A stretch of 64,000 bases of DNA. Source: Candidatus Alistipes avicola (GTDB lineage Bacteria > Bacteroidota > Bacteroidia > Bacteroidales > Rikenellaceae). Location of the stretch: assembly GCA_019118565.1 (NCBI GenBank), contig DWYR01000016.1:1-64000 (forward strand), written 5' to 3'. How positions within the stretch are numbered: position 1 is the first letter of the stretch; every line of letters starts with the position of its first letter. Positions 10,355-20,199 of this stretch are shown one piece after another. The notes under the pieces are model-generated. The model had not been told where the DNA came from. It saw only the letters and a program-made list of their open reading frames with translations, and searched no databases. The translations under genes and the position numbers were made by a program.

Positions 10355-11668
10355 ATGAAGATTGTTTTTATAGAGAATAGATACCGGACCCTCTTCTGGG
10401 ATGCAATAGCCGGGTATCTGGCCCGTCAGGGACATGAAATTGTATTTATCGTGCAGAATCATCGTTTCCATCCGGTGAATGGGCGTTCGGTCGTATTGCC
10501 CTATCCTCGGAAGGATGAATTGTCTGATCCGTGTGAGGCGGATCTGGAACTGATTCGTTCGGATCGTAATATCAACTATTTCGGACACGGTTCTACGGGG
10601 CATTATGGTTATTATCGCCGGGTTATCGGCGAGTGCCTGAACCGGGAGCAACCTCAGATTGTATTCGGCGAAAGTACGGCATTTCATGAGTTGATAACGA
10701 TTGACTTGTGCAAACGCCTTTCAATCCCCTATTTGCAGCCGTCTACCTGTCGCTTCCCGGTTGGTCGTTTTTCGTTTTATCGCTATGATACATTGGAGCC
10801 GTTCTCAGGATCGGGCGAGGTGCTTGAGGAGAAAGAGGCTGTCGCTTTGATTGACCGAATCGTCCATCGTACCATCAAGCCCGATTACATGAAAAAGCGG
10901 AAGCAGACTTGGGCTACGCGATGGGCACGTTTGAAAGATTTGGCGCAGTTGTCTCTTTCTTACTTGGGGGGGGAGCATTACAATACGCCGGCACCTTGGA
11001 TCAAAATGCGTATAGAGCGGCGGCGCAAGACGTTGATCCGCCAGTGGGATGAGTTGGCGGCAGGTCGCCGGGAGTTGTTGAATGACAAGTCTCGATTCAG
11101 GATACTTTATCCGATGCAGATGCAGCCGGAAGCCAATCTGGATGTCTGGGGCCGTCCTTTCCGGAATCAGCTGGATACGATCAAGCAGATCATCCGACAC
11201 ACACCGGATGATGTGCTGGTTGTGGTCAAGCCCAATCCGAAGTCGAAATATGAACTGACAGCCGAACTGCTTGAATATATGGCCGGAGAGAGGCGGATTG
11301 TTCCGGTGGAGCATGCTACGTCGATGAATGCAGTTCTGCCATTGGCCGATCTGGTTATTACCGCGACGGGAACTGTCGCTATCGAGTGTATCCTGTCCGA
11401 TATTCCGGTGCTGACGTTGATTAAGACCTTGAATAACGATATGAAGAATTGTCCCAGGCTGGACGGATTCAATGAATTGGCCGGATGGGTAGAGTGTATT
11501 CGTGACGTCCGTTTCCCGAAGACAACCCAAAAGGAGAAGGTCGATTTTATTAACCGGCTTAACCGGACCAGTTTCCGGGGAATCCCTTATGAGACGGCGT
11601 TGCGGGAAGATAATGTAGCCGATTGTGTACGTGGGTTTGATAAAATATTGAAAGAAGTTGGGAAATAA
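10355..11668 (+). CDS. Capsule-synthesis/KpsS-like glycosyltransferase candidate
   Basis: 'YPMQMQPEANLDVWGRPFRNQLDTIKQI', 'VVVKPNPKS', 'LVITATGTVAIECIL'; ATG at 10355 preferred over ORF start 10340. Confidence 0.65.
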   Translation: MKIVFIENRYRTLFWDAIAGYLARQGHEIVFIVQNHRFHPVNGRSVVLPYPRKDELSDPCEADLELIRSDRNINYFGHGSTGHYGYYRRVIGECLNREQPQIVFGESTAFHELITIDLCKRLSIPYLQPSTCRFPVGRFSFYRYDTLEPFSGSGEVLEEKEAVALIDRIVHRTIKPDYMKKRKQTWATRWARLKDLAQLSLSYLGGEHYNTPAPWIKMRIERRRKTLIRQWDELAAGRRELLNDKSRFRILYPMQMQPEANLDVWGRPFRNQLDTIKQIIRHTPDDVLVVVKPNPKSKYELTAELLEYMAGERRIVPVEHATSMNAVLPLADLVITATGTVAIECILSDIPVLTLIKTLNNDMKNCPRLDGFNELAGWVECIRDVRFPKTTQKEKVDFINRLNRTSFRGIPYETALREDNVADCVRGFDKILKEVGK

Positions 11669-11720
11669 GTTTGCTGTCGTGATGGTGTTATCGGATTGTC
11701 TGGGGAAAAATAAGAAGTAA

Positions 11721-13028
11721 ATGATGGAGAAGGTTACGCTTAAGATGGGATTTATTTATAATCTTCGTCCGGAAAAAATAATGTGGATAGCGATTCTTGC
11801 GCTGTTCGGATTCTTAATTTTGGCTCCAGTTGATATAAACAATACGCTTGACACATCTTCTGTCTCGTATATTATATTATCGTTGTTGTTTTTCTGGGCA
11901 GGAACAAAAATGATACGGACAAGGCGGGTTAATACACCTGTCGAAATCGAGGTGGATCGTGGCAAGATCGAACGTATCTATAAAATTACCTTTTGGCTGG
12001 GGCTGATCGGTGTATTGTTTCGCTATTATGATCTGTTTGTCTATAGGGGGGTCTCGATATCAACCTCGGCTATGGATAATATGGATTTGATGGCGGGCGA
12101 AAGCGGTAATATCTTTTCGATTATTGCCAGCATGTTAATGTTTAGTGCCTATATTCCTCCGATGATTGATTTGCTTTGTGAGAAATTACACTCTTGGGGG
12201 TGGAAGGTGCTGTCATTTATTGTTTTTGTTGCCTTAATGATAAATGGAGTATTGTGTGGCAGTCGATTTGCTATAGTCATACCGATAGTGTATTACCTCT
12301 TGTTGTTGTTGAGTACAGGAAAACTTAAATTTCGTTTCTCATTCCGTAATATGATGATTTGGCTTGTGATTATTATTGGAGTGGGTTATGTCGTGGGTGC
12401 ACTGTTTTTGCGCCGATTGTCGGAACAGAATGTAACGGTAGTCATGTCTATCTCTTCGGAGACAGGAGGGTATTCAGACAAGGTCCCTGCAACTGCATCT
12501 TTTCAGCGCTTGTTGACGGAAAGTTCGGATAAATGGTATTTTGTTTATCTGTTTGCTTATTCAAATGTGACGCAATACGGGATGCATGCTATTTTTGAGT
12601 TCCCGGAAGTGAAAAAATATGTGGATCAGCAGGGAGATCACTTTTACGGCGCAGCAACATTCTCTGTTATAACAAAATTCATTCACAAGGTTTTGGGTTC
12701 TTCATATAATATACAAGAAGAGATTAACAGACATAATGCACGTATAGGAATATGGAGTACATTTTTCTTCCTGTGGTATTTGGATTTTGGCTGGGTTGGA
12801 GTCTTTCTCATGTTTATTTTGGGATATCTGACTAAAAAAGTGTGGAGTAATGTGTATTATAGGCAGCATATTCTTTATCTCCCGTTATTGTGTATCCTTT
12901 CAATTATCCTATTGCTCGTTTTTCAGCTTAACTATATTTCAGGGTCAGGTACTTATGCATTGATAACATTCATTGCTCTGCTCATTTGCTTTAAGTCGCC
13001 ATTCAGTACCGTACGGATAGGGAAATAA
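11721..13028 (+). CDS. O-antigen/repeat-unit polymerase-like (Wzy-like) membrane protein
   Basis: 435 aa, about 10 TM segments, large loop, in polysaccharide operon. Confidence 0.7.
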   Translation: MMEKVTLKMGFIYNLRPEKIMWIAILALFGFLILAPVDINNTLDTSSVSYIILSLLFFWAGTKMIRTRRVNTPVEIEVDRGKIERIYKITFWLGLIGVLFRYYDLFVYRGVSISTSAMDNMDLMAGESGNIFSIIASMLMFSAYIPPMIDLLCEKLHSWGWKVLSFIVFVALMINGVLCGSRFAIVIPIVYYLLLLLSTGKLKFRFSFRNMMIWLVIIIGVGYVVGALFLRRLSEQNVTVVMSISSETGGYSDKVPATASFQRLLTESSDKWYFVYLFAYSNVTQYGMHAIFEFPEVKKYVDQQGDHFYGAATFSVITKFIHKVLGSSYNIQEEINRHNARIGIWSTFFFLWYLDFGWVGVFLMFILGYLTKKVWSNVYYRQHILYLPLLCILSIILLLVFQLNYISGSGTYALITFIALLICFKSPFSTVRIGK

Positions 13029-13039
13029 CAGTCGGATTT

Positions 13040-14173
13040 GTGAATATTATGAAGGTCCTGCATATAGGGAAATATTACCCTCCGTTTTTTGGAGGGATCG
13101 AGAAGGTGAATTTTGATCTGGTTGAGAATCTGAATCTTAAGGAAGATTGCCAGGTCGATGAACTCTGCTGTCATCATTCCGTGCACAATGAGCCATTACC
13201 CGAACCGTCCGGGTACAGATTGTTTCGTGCACCTTTATTCACGATCAAGTTCTCGACACCCATATCATTCCGTTTCTTTGATATATATCGTCGTATTAGA
13301 AATAATTACGATATAATTCATTGGCATTTGCCCAATCCGGTTGCAACAATGGCCGCCTTGATCTTCCCGACCCGAGCCAAGGTGGTTCTCCATTGGCATT
13401 CGGATATCGTCAAGCAGAAAAAGTTACGGAAAATCTACAAACCCCTCCAAACGATGTTGCTGCGTCGTGCTGATCGAATTATCGTAACCAGTCAGAATTA
13501 TTTTAACGGGTCGCTTGATTTACAGCCTTATAAAGAGAAGGTCCGTGTCATTCCAATCGGAGTGGATCTGGAACATTTGGCTTTCCCCGAAGGAACAGAT
13601 CAACGGATTCAAGCTGCATATCCTGGGAAAAAAATTATCCTGAGTATTGGACGATTAACCTATTATAAGGGATTTCGTTATCTGATAGAGGCTGCGCAAT
13701 ATTTAGGAGAGGATAAGATGGTGCTTATTGGTGGAGTCGGAGAACTACAGGCGGAGTTGGAGCGACAAATTGCTGATCTTGGAGTTGGAGATCGGGTCCG
13801 CCTCGTTGGTAGTATCCCTAAAGCTGAGATTGGCGCGTATTTTAAAGCGGCTGATTTGTTCTGTTTGCCGTCTATTGCCCGTGCTGAGGCTTTCGGGGTC
13901 GTATTGGCCGAGGCTTTGGCAATGGGAGTGCCGATCGTGTCATGCGATATCCCTGATTCCGGAGTGAACTGGGTTAACCTGCATGATCAAACAGGAATAA
14001 ATGTTCCCGTTTGTAATGCATCGGCTTTGGCAGAGGCTATTAATGGGTTGTTGGAGTCTCCGGACTCAATGGAAGGATTCCGTAAGAGATGTCGGGAACG
14101 GTATAATTCTTTCTTCTCGATGGAGAAAATGGTAGATGCTGTGTATGCCCTTTATCAGGATGTCCTGGCTTGA
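13040..14173 (+). CDS. GT4-family glycosyltransferase
   Basis: 'GKYYPPFFGGIEKV', 'SIGRLTYYKGFRYLIEAAQYL', 'EAFGVVLAEALAMGVPIVSCDIPDSGVNWV'. Confidence 0.92.
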   Translation: MNIMKVLHIGKYYPPFFGGIEKVNFDLVENLNLKEDCQVDELCCHHSVHNEPLPEPSGYRLFRAPLFTIKFSTPISFRFFDIYRRIRNNYDIIHWHLPNPVATMAALIFPTRAKVVLHWHSDIVKQKKLRKIYKPLQTMLLRRADRIIVTSQNYFNGSLDLQPYKEKVRVIPIGVDLEHLAFPEGTDQRIQAAYPGKKIILSIGRLTYYKGFRYLIEAAQYLGEDKMVLIGGVGELQAELERQIADLGVGDRVRLVGSIPKAEIGAYFKAADLFCLPSIARAEAFGVVLAEALAMGVPIVSCDIPDSGVNWVNLHDQTGINVPVCNASALAEAINGLLESPDSMEGFRKRCRERYNSFFSMEKMVDAVYALYQDVLA

Positions 14174-14201
14174 TTGAGTCGATGTCGGGGAGGTATCGAA
14201 T

Positions 14202-14240
14202 GAAATAAAGCGACAGACTTAAAGTCTGTCGCTTTATTTC
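14202..14240. terminator. Bidirectional terminator between convergent genes
   Basis: GAAATAAAGCGACAGACTT-a-AAGTCTGTCGCTTTATTTC, near-perfect 19-bp stem. Confidence 0.75.
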
Positions 14241-14293
14241 ATTCTCCTGCCGCGGCCATTTGAACCGTATGCCGTACCGTTTTGTGGAAATTC

Positions 14294-15652
14294 CTATCTC
14301 TTGTGGGGATTGGCTAGAGTTTTTGTGTGCGGCAGTGAGAGTGATTTTTCGAGACGATCCTGTCGGGTGTGATAGAGGTCTTCGATCATTTTGCAGGCTG
14401 TCAACAGATCAACTGCTCCTGTGTTGATCATCAGGTCATAGCGATGTGGGTCGCTCCAAGTTTCACCCGTATAGTATTCGTAGTGGGTGATGCGATTTTT
14501 ATTGGTGCGTTTTATCTCGGATTCTGCGCTCTGCGGGGAGATTCCGTATTCGTCTACACAGCGTGTGCGGGCACTCTCCGGATCAGAACAACAGAAGATA
14601 CGGATCAGACGAGGGTCGTCACGCAGCACGAAATCGGCACATCGTCCGATGATAATACAGGACTCTTTGCGGGCCAGTTCTTGGATAATCTTGCTTTCGG
14701 AGACGAACAGGATGTCGTCTTTCGAGAAACTGTGTTCCATCCTCAGCTCGCTGTTTTGCGACAGAAGGCATTTCAGCCAGAAAGAGGGGATCGACTGCTC
14801 GTTTTTACGAATATAGGCTTCGTCGATACCACTTTTCTGGGCTGCCATGTGGATGAACTCTTTATCGTATAATTTCAAACCCAACTTCTGAGCCAGCATT
14901 TCGCCCAAGGAGTGCCCTCCGCTGCCGAATTCGCGGGCGATGGTGATGATGATGTGACGGGAGTCTTCGGTTTCGTCGGTATTGGTCTCGGCATATCTTC
15001 CCTCTTTAATCCATCGGTCCAAAAAACGGTAATATGGGGTCAGAAAATGGACGATGGGGCCGACTAACAGGGCGGCAATTACCGTTCCCTCACGTACACC
15101 TCGAATATCGGACATGAAGATGATCGACAGCAGGCAGGCCATTGCGACCAGCGTAACATCGAATCCCAGCTTGACATATCCGAACTCTTTTTTGAATCGC
15201 AGCGAGATAACTCGGACAAAATATTCGCCGGAGGTCATCGCTACGTTCGCCTTTACTTCGAGGGTGATACCGGCGCCGAGGATGATGCATCCAACCAGCA
15301 GGGCTATAATTTTCTGGAGATAGAGCGTCGGATCGAGCCAGAAAAGGAGGCTCATGGCTACGTCGATAAACCAACCGAAGCAGATCGAGATGGGAATCTG
15401 GAGCAGGAATATTCTCCGATTTGTTTTCAGTTCGTTTTTGGTGATGAAGAGCAGTTCGAGCAGGACGAAGAGAATGTTCACGATGATTGTCCATTCACCC
15501 ATGGTTTGCGTGGTAAACATACTCAATACATAGGTGACACTCGTAATGGGGGAGGTCCCCAACAGGGCTTTGGTGATGAAGGCGACTCCGAAGGCGTTGA
15601 TAAACAACGAAACGATGAATATGAAATAGCGTCTCAGTAAAAATATATTCAT
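14294..15652 (-). CDS. YczE/YitT-like membrane domain fused to cytidylate-kinase-like domain
   Basis: N-terminal multi-TM 'FLLRRYFIFIVSLFINAFGVAFITKALLGTSPITSVTYVLS'; C-terminal 'IITIAREFGSGGHSLGEMLAQKLGLKLYDKEFIHMAAQKSGI'; start MNIFLL at 15652 (or MPM at 15658). Confidence 0.82.
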   Translation of the reverse strand: MNIFLLRRYFIFIVSLFINAFGVAFITKALLGTSPITSVTYVLSMFTTQTMGEWTIIVNILFVLLELLFITKNELKTNRRIFLLQIPISICFGWFIDVAMSLLFWLDPTLYLQKIIALLVGCIILGAGITLEVKANVAMTSGEYFVRVISLRFKKEFGYVKLGFDVTLVAMACLLSIIFMSDIRGVREGTVIAALLVGPIVHFLTPYYRFLDRWIKEGRYAETNTDETEDSRHIIITIAREFGSGGHSLGEMLAQKLGLKLYDKEFIHMAAQKSGIDEAYIRKNEQSIPSFWLKCLLSQNSELRMEHSFSKDDILFVSESKIIQELARKESCIIIGRCADFVLRDDPRLIRIFCCSDPESARTRCVDEYGISPQSAESEIKRTNKNRITHYEYYTGETWSDPHRYDLMINTGAVDLLTACKMIEDLYHTRQDRLEKSLSLPHTKTLANPHKR

Positions 15653-15771
15653 TGGCATGACTCCTTTTTGAGAGTGCAAAGGTCGAGTTATTTCCGGAAA
15701 TCCATACATAAAAGAGAGACCGGCATTGGTTAAAAACGAAACAGTTGTTATCTTTACAGAAAAAACGAGGC

Positions 15772-16653
15772 ATGGAGAGTCTAACGGGATTCGGGCAGGA
15801 TCCGACCGAGGGAGAAATTACAGGGAAGTGTTCCTTTTTTCGGAATCACCGTCTTGGACGGGGCGAGAGTCTGAGTCTGGAACGTAGTTTCTCATTCGTG
15901 CTGGTTTCGGAGGGAACGTTGTGTGCGACGGATGCATATCATGATTACTCCTTCGGTGCGAATGATCTGATGGTCCTGACTCCCAGTATGGTTTGTCGGA
16001 TTCATGACGCAGCGCCCTTTGCACGTCTCTCTTGTGTGCGTCTTGTCCCGGAGTATTTTGACACTCTTCCCGACGGGCAGCCTTTGTATGGCCAGCTCGC
16101 TGGATTCCTGGGTGCATACCGGTTGCCTATTCTGCATCTGACCGATCGACAGGCTGAATATCTGCAACGTACTTTTTCGTTGTTTGCCGAACAGTTGTCC
16201 GAATACCAACTCTATCGCGATGGTATTGTGCGGAACTTGTGTGAATTTCTGCTGCTACAGAGTGCCGAGATCTTTTGTCAGTACAACAGCCATACGCCTG
16301 TCTATGTCAAGCGATGCAACGAGATTTTCCGACTCTTCAAAAAATTGCTGGTCGAAAACTACAAAAACCATCACGACCTGCAGTTTTATGCCGCCCGACT
16401 TCACATCTCAACGACCTACTTGTCGCGAATCGTGAAACGGCTGACCGGCAATACGGTGCGTTTCCATATCTCGGAGTTGATCTGTGCCGAAGCCCGGCGG
16501 CAGTTGGAGTGTACGGACCGAGAGATCAAGGAGATTGCTGCCGAGTTGGGATTCTCCGATCAGTCTGTTTTCGGAAAGTTCTTTGTAGCCAAGACGGGTC
16601 TTTCGCCGTTGAGGTTCCGCATGAGCAAAACGAGGGGACAGACGGCTAAATAG
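15772..16653 (+). CDS. AraC-family transcriptional regulator
   Basis: C-terminal 'FYAARLHISTTYLSRIVKRLTGNTVRFHISELICAEARRQLECTDREIKEIAAELGFSDQSVFGKFFVAKTGLSPLRFR'; start could be 15745. Confidence 0.92.
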   Translation: MESLTGFGQDPTEGEITGKCSFFRNHRLGRGESLSLERSFSFVLVSEGTLCATDAYHDYSFGANDLMVLTPSMVCRIHDAAPFARLSCVRLVPEYFDTLPDGQPLYGQLAGFLGAYRLPILHLTDRQAEYLQRTFSLFAEQLSEYQLYRDGIVRNLCEFLLLQSAEIFCQYNSHTPVYVKRCNEIFRLFKKLLVENYKNHHDLQFYAARLHISTTYLSRIVKRLTGNTVRFHISELICAEARRQLECTDREIKEIAAELGFSDQSVFGKFFVAKTGLSPLRFRMSKTRGQTAK

Positions 16654-16682
16654 AGGATGTAAATTTATAAAAACGATAGAAA

Positions 16683-17726
16683 ATGAAAGCCTATACTTAT
16701 ATTGAACAGGGGCGATTCGAGTGGCGGGAGAAACCGAAACCCGCTTTGCAAGCTTCGCGCGATGCGATTGTACGCATTACGCTCGGCAGTATCTGTACGA
16801 GCGACCTGCACATTAAGCACGGGAGTGTTCCCCGTGCCGTTCCGGGTATCACGGTCGGACACGAGATGGTGGGTGTCGTGGAGGAGGTTGGTCGGGAGGT
16901 AACTTCGATCAAGGTGGGCGATCGGGTGGTCGTCAATGTCGAGACCTTCTGTGGCGAGTGTTTCTTCTGTCGGCACGGTTATGTGAATAACTGTACCGAT
17001 CCTCAGGGCGGATGGGCGTTGGGCTGCCGTATTGACGGCGGTCAGACCGAGTATGTGCGGGTCCCCTATGCCGATCAGGGGTTGACCCGAATCCCGGATA
17101 CTGTGAGCGACGAGCAGGCGCTCTTTGTCGGTGATATTCTGGCGACGGGTTTCTGGGCGGCAAGGATCTCCGAAATTACGGCCGAGGATACGGTGTTGTT
17201 GATCGGAGCCGGACCAACGGGTGCCTGTACGTTGCTTTGCGCCATGTTGAAACATCCGAAACGGCTGATTGTCTGCGAGAAGTCGGCGGAACGGAGACAC
17301 TTCGTTGAGCAACACTATCCCGAAGTGCTGGTAACTACGCCGGAGGAGTGCCGTGATTTTGTAATGCGTAACAGCGATCATGGAGGGGCGGACCGCGTGA
17401 TCGAGGTGGCCGGAGCTGAAGATACCTTTCGTCTTGCTTGGGAGTGTGCCCGTCCCAACGCCATCGTAACAGTGGTGGCACTTTATGACCGTCCGCAGGA
17501 GCTCCCTCTGCCGGAGATGTACGGGAAGAACCTCTCCTTCAAGACCGGCGGAGTGGACGGTTGCGACTGTGCCGAGATTCTGCAACTGATCGAACGGGGC
17601 GAGATTGATACTACACCGTTGATTACCCATCGTTTCCCGCTGAGTCGGATTGAGGAAGCTTACAGTCTCTTCGAGAGTCGCCGGGATGGGGTAATCAAAG
17701 TGGCTATCGAAGGTCAGAAGGGTTGA
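16683..17726 (+). CDS. Zinc-dependent alcohol dehydrogenase family protein
   Basis: 'GHEMVGVVEEVGREVTSIKVGDRVVVNVETFCGECFFCRHGYVNNC', 'VLLIGAGPTG'. Confidence 0.93.
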   Translation: MKAYTYIEQGRFEWREKPKPALQASRDAIVRITLGSICTSDLHIKHGSVPRAVPGITVGHEMVGVVEEVGREVTSIKVGDRVVVNVETFCGECFFCRHGYVNNCTDPQGGWALGCRIDGGQTEYVRVPYADQGLTRIPDTVSDEQALFVGDILATGFWAARISEITAEDTVLLIGAGPTGACTLLCAMLKHPKRLIVCEKSAERRHFVEQHYPEVLVTTPEECRDFVMRNSDHGGADRVIEVAGAEDTFRLAWECARPNAIVTVVALYDRPQELPLPEMYGKNLSFKTGGVDGCDCAEILQLIERGEIDTTPLITHRFPLSRIEEAYSLFESRRDGVIKVAIEGQKG

Positions 17727-17743
17727 TCTTTTCGAAAAAAGAA

Positions 17744-17776
17744 AAGCCGATCCGTGAATGGATCGGCTTCTTTGGT
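17744..17776. terminator. Terminator between convergent genes
   Basis: AAGCCGATCC-gtgaat-GGATCGGCTT flanked by A-rich and T-rich tracts. Confidence 0.75.
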
Positions 17777-17791
17777 TTGTGAGTTTGGAAT

Positions 17792-18868
17792 TTAGACAAA
17801 ACGTCCGTCATCCATCTGTTTCATATCCTCAAGTACCTGCTTGATGTGCTGTTCCCGACTGCGGGGACAGATCATCAGGGCATCCGGTGTATCGACAACG
17901 ATGTAGTCGTGCAGTGAATCGACTACGACCGCCTTCTCTTGCGGAGCCTTGATCATGCATCCGGTCGTTTCGTACGTCTGGATGCGTTCCGGTACGACGT
18001 TGCCATCAGAGTCTTTGGGCGAAAGTTCGTAGAGCGAACCCCATGTACCGACATCATTCCAACCGAAATCTGAACTGCGCACATAGACGTTGTCGGCACG
18101 TTCCAGCACGCCGTAGTCGATCGAGATTGAGGGGCTGACGGCGAAAATCTCTCCGACAGCCTTCCCTTCGCGCGGGGTGCCGAATTCGTCGGCGCGCTCG
18201 GCAAAGAGGCGGTATACCTCCGGGAGGTGGCGTTCGAGGGCTGCAAGAATAGTCCGGTTCGACCAGACGAAGATGCCCGCGTTCCAAAGGTAGTTACCTG
18301 CGGCCAGATAGCTCATGGCTGTTTGCAGGTCGGGTTTTTCGCGGAACGAGGCGACCGGAGCGATCTCCTCCCGGGCATCGGTCTGTATGTAGCCGTAACC
18401 GGTGTCGGGACGTGAGGGGCGGATGCCGATGGTCATCAGGGCATCGCGTTGCTGGACGAACTCCATACAGGATTCGATGTTGCGGCGGAACTCCTCCTCA
18501 TCGAAGATGTAGTGGTCGGACGGAGCCACGACCATTACCGCATCGGGGTGCTGTGCCTTCAGTCGGAAGGCGGCATAGGCGATGCAGGGGGCCGTGTTGC
18601 GGCCGATCGGCTCGCATAGCACCTGTTCGGTGCTGAGTTCGGGCAGCTGTTCGAGGACAAGCTGCCGATAGGCGGCGTTCGTAACCACGAGAAAGTTCTC
18701 GGCCGGGATGATCGGCGCAAAACGTTCGAAGGTGTGGCGGATGAAGGTCTTGCCCGTTCCCATGATGTCGAGGAACTGTTTGGGCAGACTGCGGCGGCTG
18801 GCCGGCCAGAAACGGCTGCCGATGCCTCCGGCCATAATGACGCAAAAACGATTCTTATTTGTATCCAT
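17792..18868 (-). CDS. manC: Mannose-1-phosphate guanylyltransferase
   Basis: 'CVIMAGGIGSRFWPASRRSLPKQFLDI', 'VVAPSDHYIFDEEEF', 'NAGIFVW', 'WNDVGTWGSLYEL'. Confidence 0.93.
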   Translation of the reverse strand: MDTNKNRFCVIMAGGIGSRFWPASRRSLPKQFLDIMGTGKTFIRHTFERFAPIIPAENFLVVTNAAYRQLVLEQLPELSTEQVLCEPIGRNTAPCIAYAAFRLKAQHPDAVMVVAPSDHYIFDEEEFRRNIESCMEFVQQRDALMTIGIRPSRPDTGYGYIQTDAREEIAPVASFREKPDLQTAMSYLAAGNYLWNAGIFVWSNRTILAALERHLPEVYRLFAERADEFGTPREGKAVGEIFAVSPSISIDYGVLERADNVYVRSSDFGWNDVGTWGSLYELSPKDSDGNVVPERIQTYETTGCMIKAPQEKAVVVDSLHDYIVVDTPDALMICPRSREQHIKQVLEDMKQMDDGRFV

Positions 18869-18898
18869 ACTGTATCTGTTGCCTTTACATACGTTGAT

Positions 18899-19444
18899 TT
18901 ATCGGGATGCTGCCGCGGAAGAACAGGTTACACCTTTTGAGTTTCGGGCCCAGTCTCCGCGGGCACGCAATACCTGTTCGATGATGTCCCGCACGCATCC
19001 GTATCCTCCGTTGAATTCCGATACGTAGCGCGAGGCTTCGATGACCTCCGACGCAGCATCTGCCGGACATACCGGAATACCCACGGCCCGCATACACTCC
19101 AGATCGGGAATATCGTCTCCCATGTAGATCACGTGTTCGGGGTTCAGGTTGTAACGCTTGAAAAAGTCGTTCATCGCTGCGATCTTATCCATGCAATCCA
19201 GATAGACATCTTCGATTCCCAGCATCTTGAGACGGTGTTTCAGCGTTTCGCCCCGTCCGCCGGTAATGATGCAGATCTTGTATCCCATTCGGATTGCATA
19301 GGCAATTGCATAACCGTCCTTGGCGTGGTATTTCCTGATGAAGTCCCCGTTTGTCAGGGGGATAATCCCCCCGTCGGTCATTACTCCGTCCACATCGAGG
19401 ATGAAAGCCTCGGTTTTTACAATGTCTTCTTTGAAGTTTCCCAT
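18899..19444 (-). CDS. KdsC-like 3-deoxy-D-manno-octulosonate 8-phosphate phosphatase
   Basis: 'AFILDVDGVMTDGGIIPLTNGDFIRKYHAKDGYAI', 'CIITGGRGE', 'IYMGDDIPDLECMRAVGIPVCPADA'. Confidence 0.9.
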   Translation of the reverse strand: MGNFKEDIVKTEAFILDVDGVMTDGGIIPLTNGDFIRKYHAKDGYAIAYAIRMGYKICIITGGRGETLKHRLKMLGIEDVYLDCMDKIAAMNDFFKRYNLNPEHVIYMGDDIPDLECMRAVGIPVCPADAASEVIEASRYVSEFNGGYGCVRDIIEQVLRARGDWARNSKGVTCSSAAASR

Positions 19445-20199
19445 ATGCTTTGACTTAATGATTCGTAGATGGATTTCAAATGTGGTTTGTTCTCTAAAAT
19501 CGTGCCGTGTTTCTGCATGGTCGGTAAATCGTGTCGTACGGCCGGCCCCGTTTGCACCCGTCGTGGATCTTTGGAGTCGATCGCTTTCGAGGCCGTCTCT
19601 TCGATCAATGGGGTCAGTACCTCAAACGGCAGATCGGCTTCGTGCAGGATCTCTCCCCCAAGGGTATAGAGGTGGTTGGTGAAGTTGCAGGCGAATACGG
19701 CGGCCAGATGGAGCCTTGCACGTCGTTCTGAGTCGGCACGGTAGACCGTATGGCTCAGTTGTCGTGCGAATGTTTCGAGTTCTTGGGTGAAAGCCTCCGT
19801 ATTCCCTTCCACAAAGATCGGGATTCGTGAGAAATCGACCCGACGGCCACGGGTAAAGGTTTGGAGCGGGTAGAACACTCCTCGACGTGTCAGCCGGTCG
19901 GGGAGTGCTTCGATGCCGATTCCCCCGGCCGTATGTACGACTGCAGAGTCGGTCGGAATGGGCAATGATGCCGCTACTTGTGCAATGGCCGAGTCGCTTA
20001 CGGCGATCAGGTAGAGGTCGGCTGTCGCTAAAGTGTGGGGGTCTGAACTCCAGGGACAGCGGCATTGTGCTGCAATTTGGGCTCCCCGTTCCGGATTGCG
20101 GGCCATCAACTGCCGCAGTTCGAGTGTCGGGTGTTCACACACCGCCAGGGCCAATGCTTCGGCCAGATTCCCGCTGCCTATGATGACAATACTTCTCAT
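19417..20199 (-). CDS. Rossmann-like/DUF2520-type NADP-binding protein
   Basis: 'IVIIGSGNLAEALALAV', 'VHTAGGIGIEAL', 'GVFYPLQTFTRGRRVDFSRIPIFVEG'. Confidence 0.85.
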   Translation of the reverse strand: MRSIVIIGSGNLAEALALAVCEHPTLELRQLMARNPERGAQIAAQCRCPWSSDPHTLATADLYLIAVSDSAIAQVAASLPIPTDSAVVHTAGGIGIEALPDRLTRRGVFYPLQTFTRGRRVDFSRIPIFVEGNTEAFTQELETFARQLSHTVYRADSERRARLHLAAVFACNFTNHLYTLGGEILHEADLPFEVLTPLIEETASKAIDSKDPRRVQTGPAVRHDLPTMQKHGTILENKPHLKSIYESLSQSIWETSKKTL

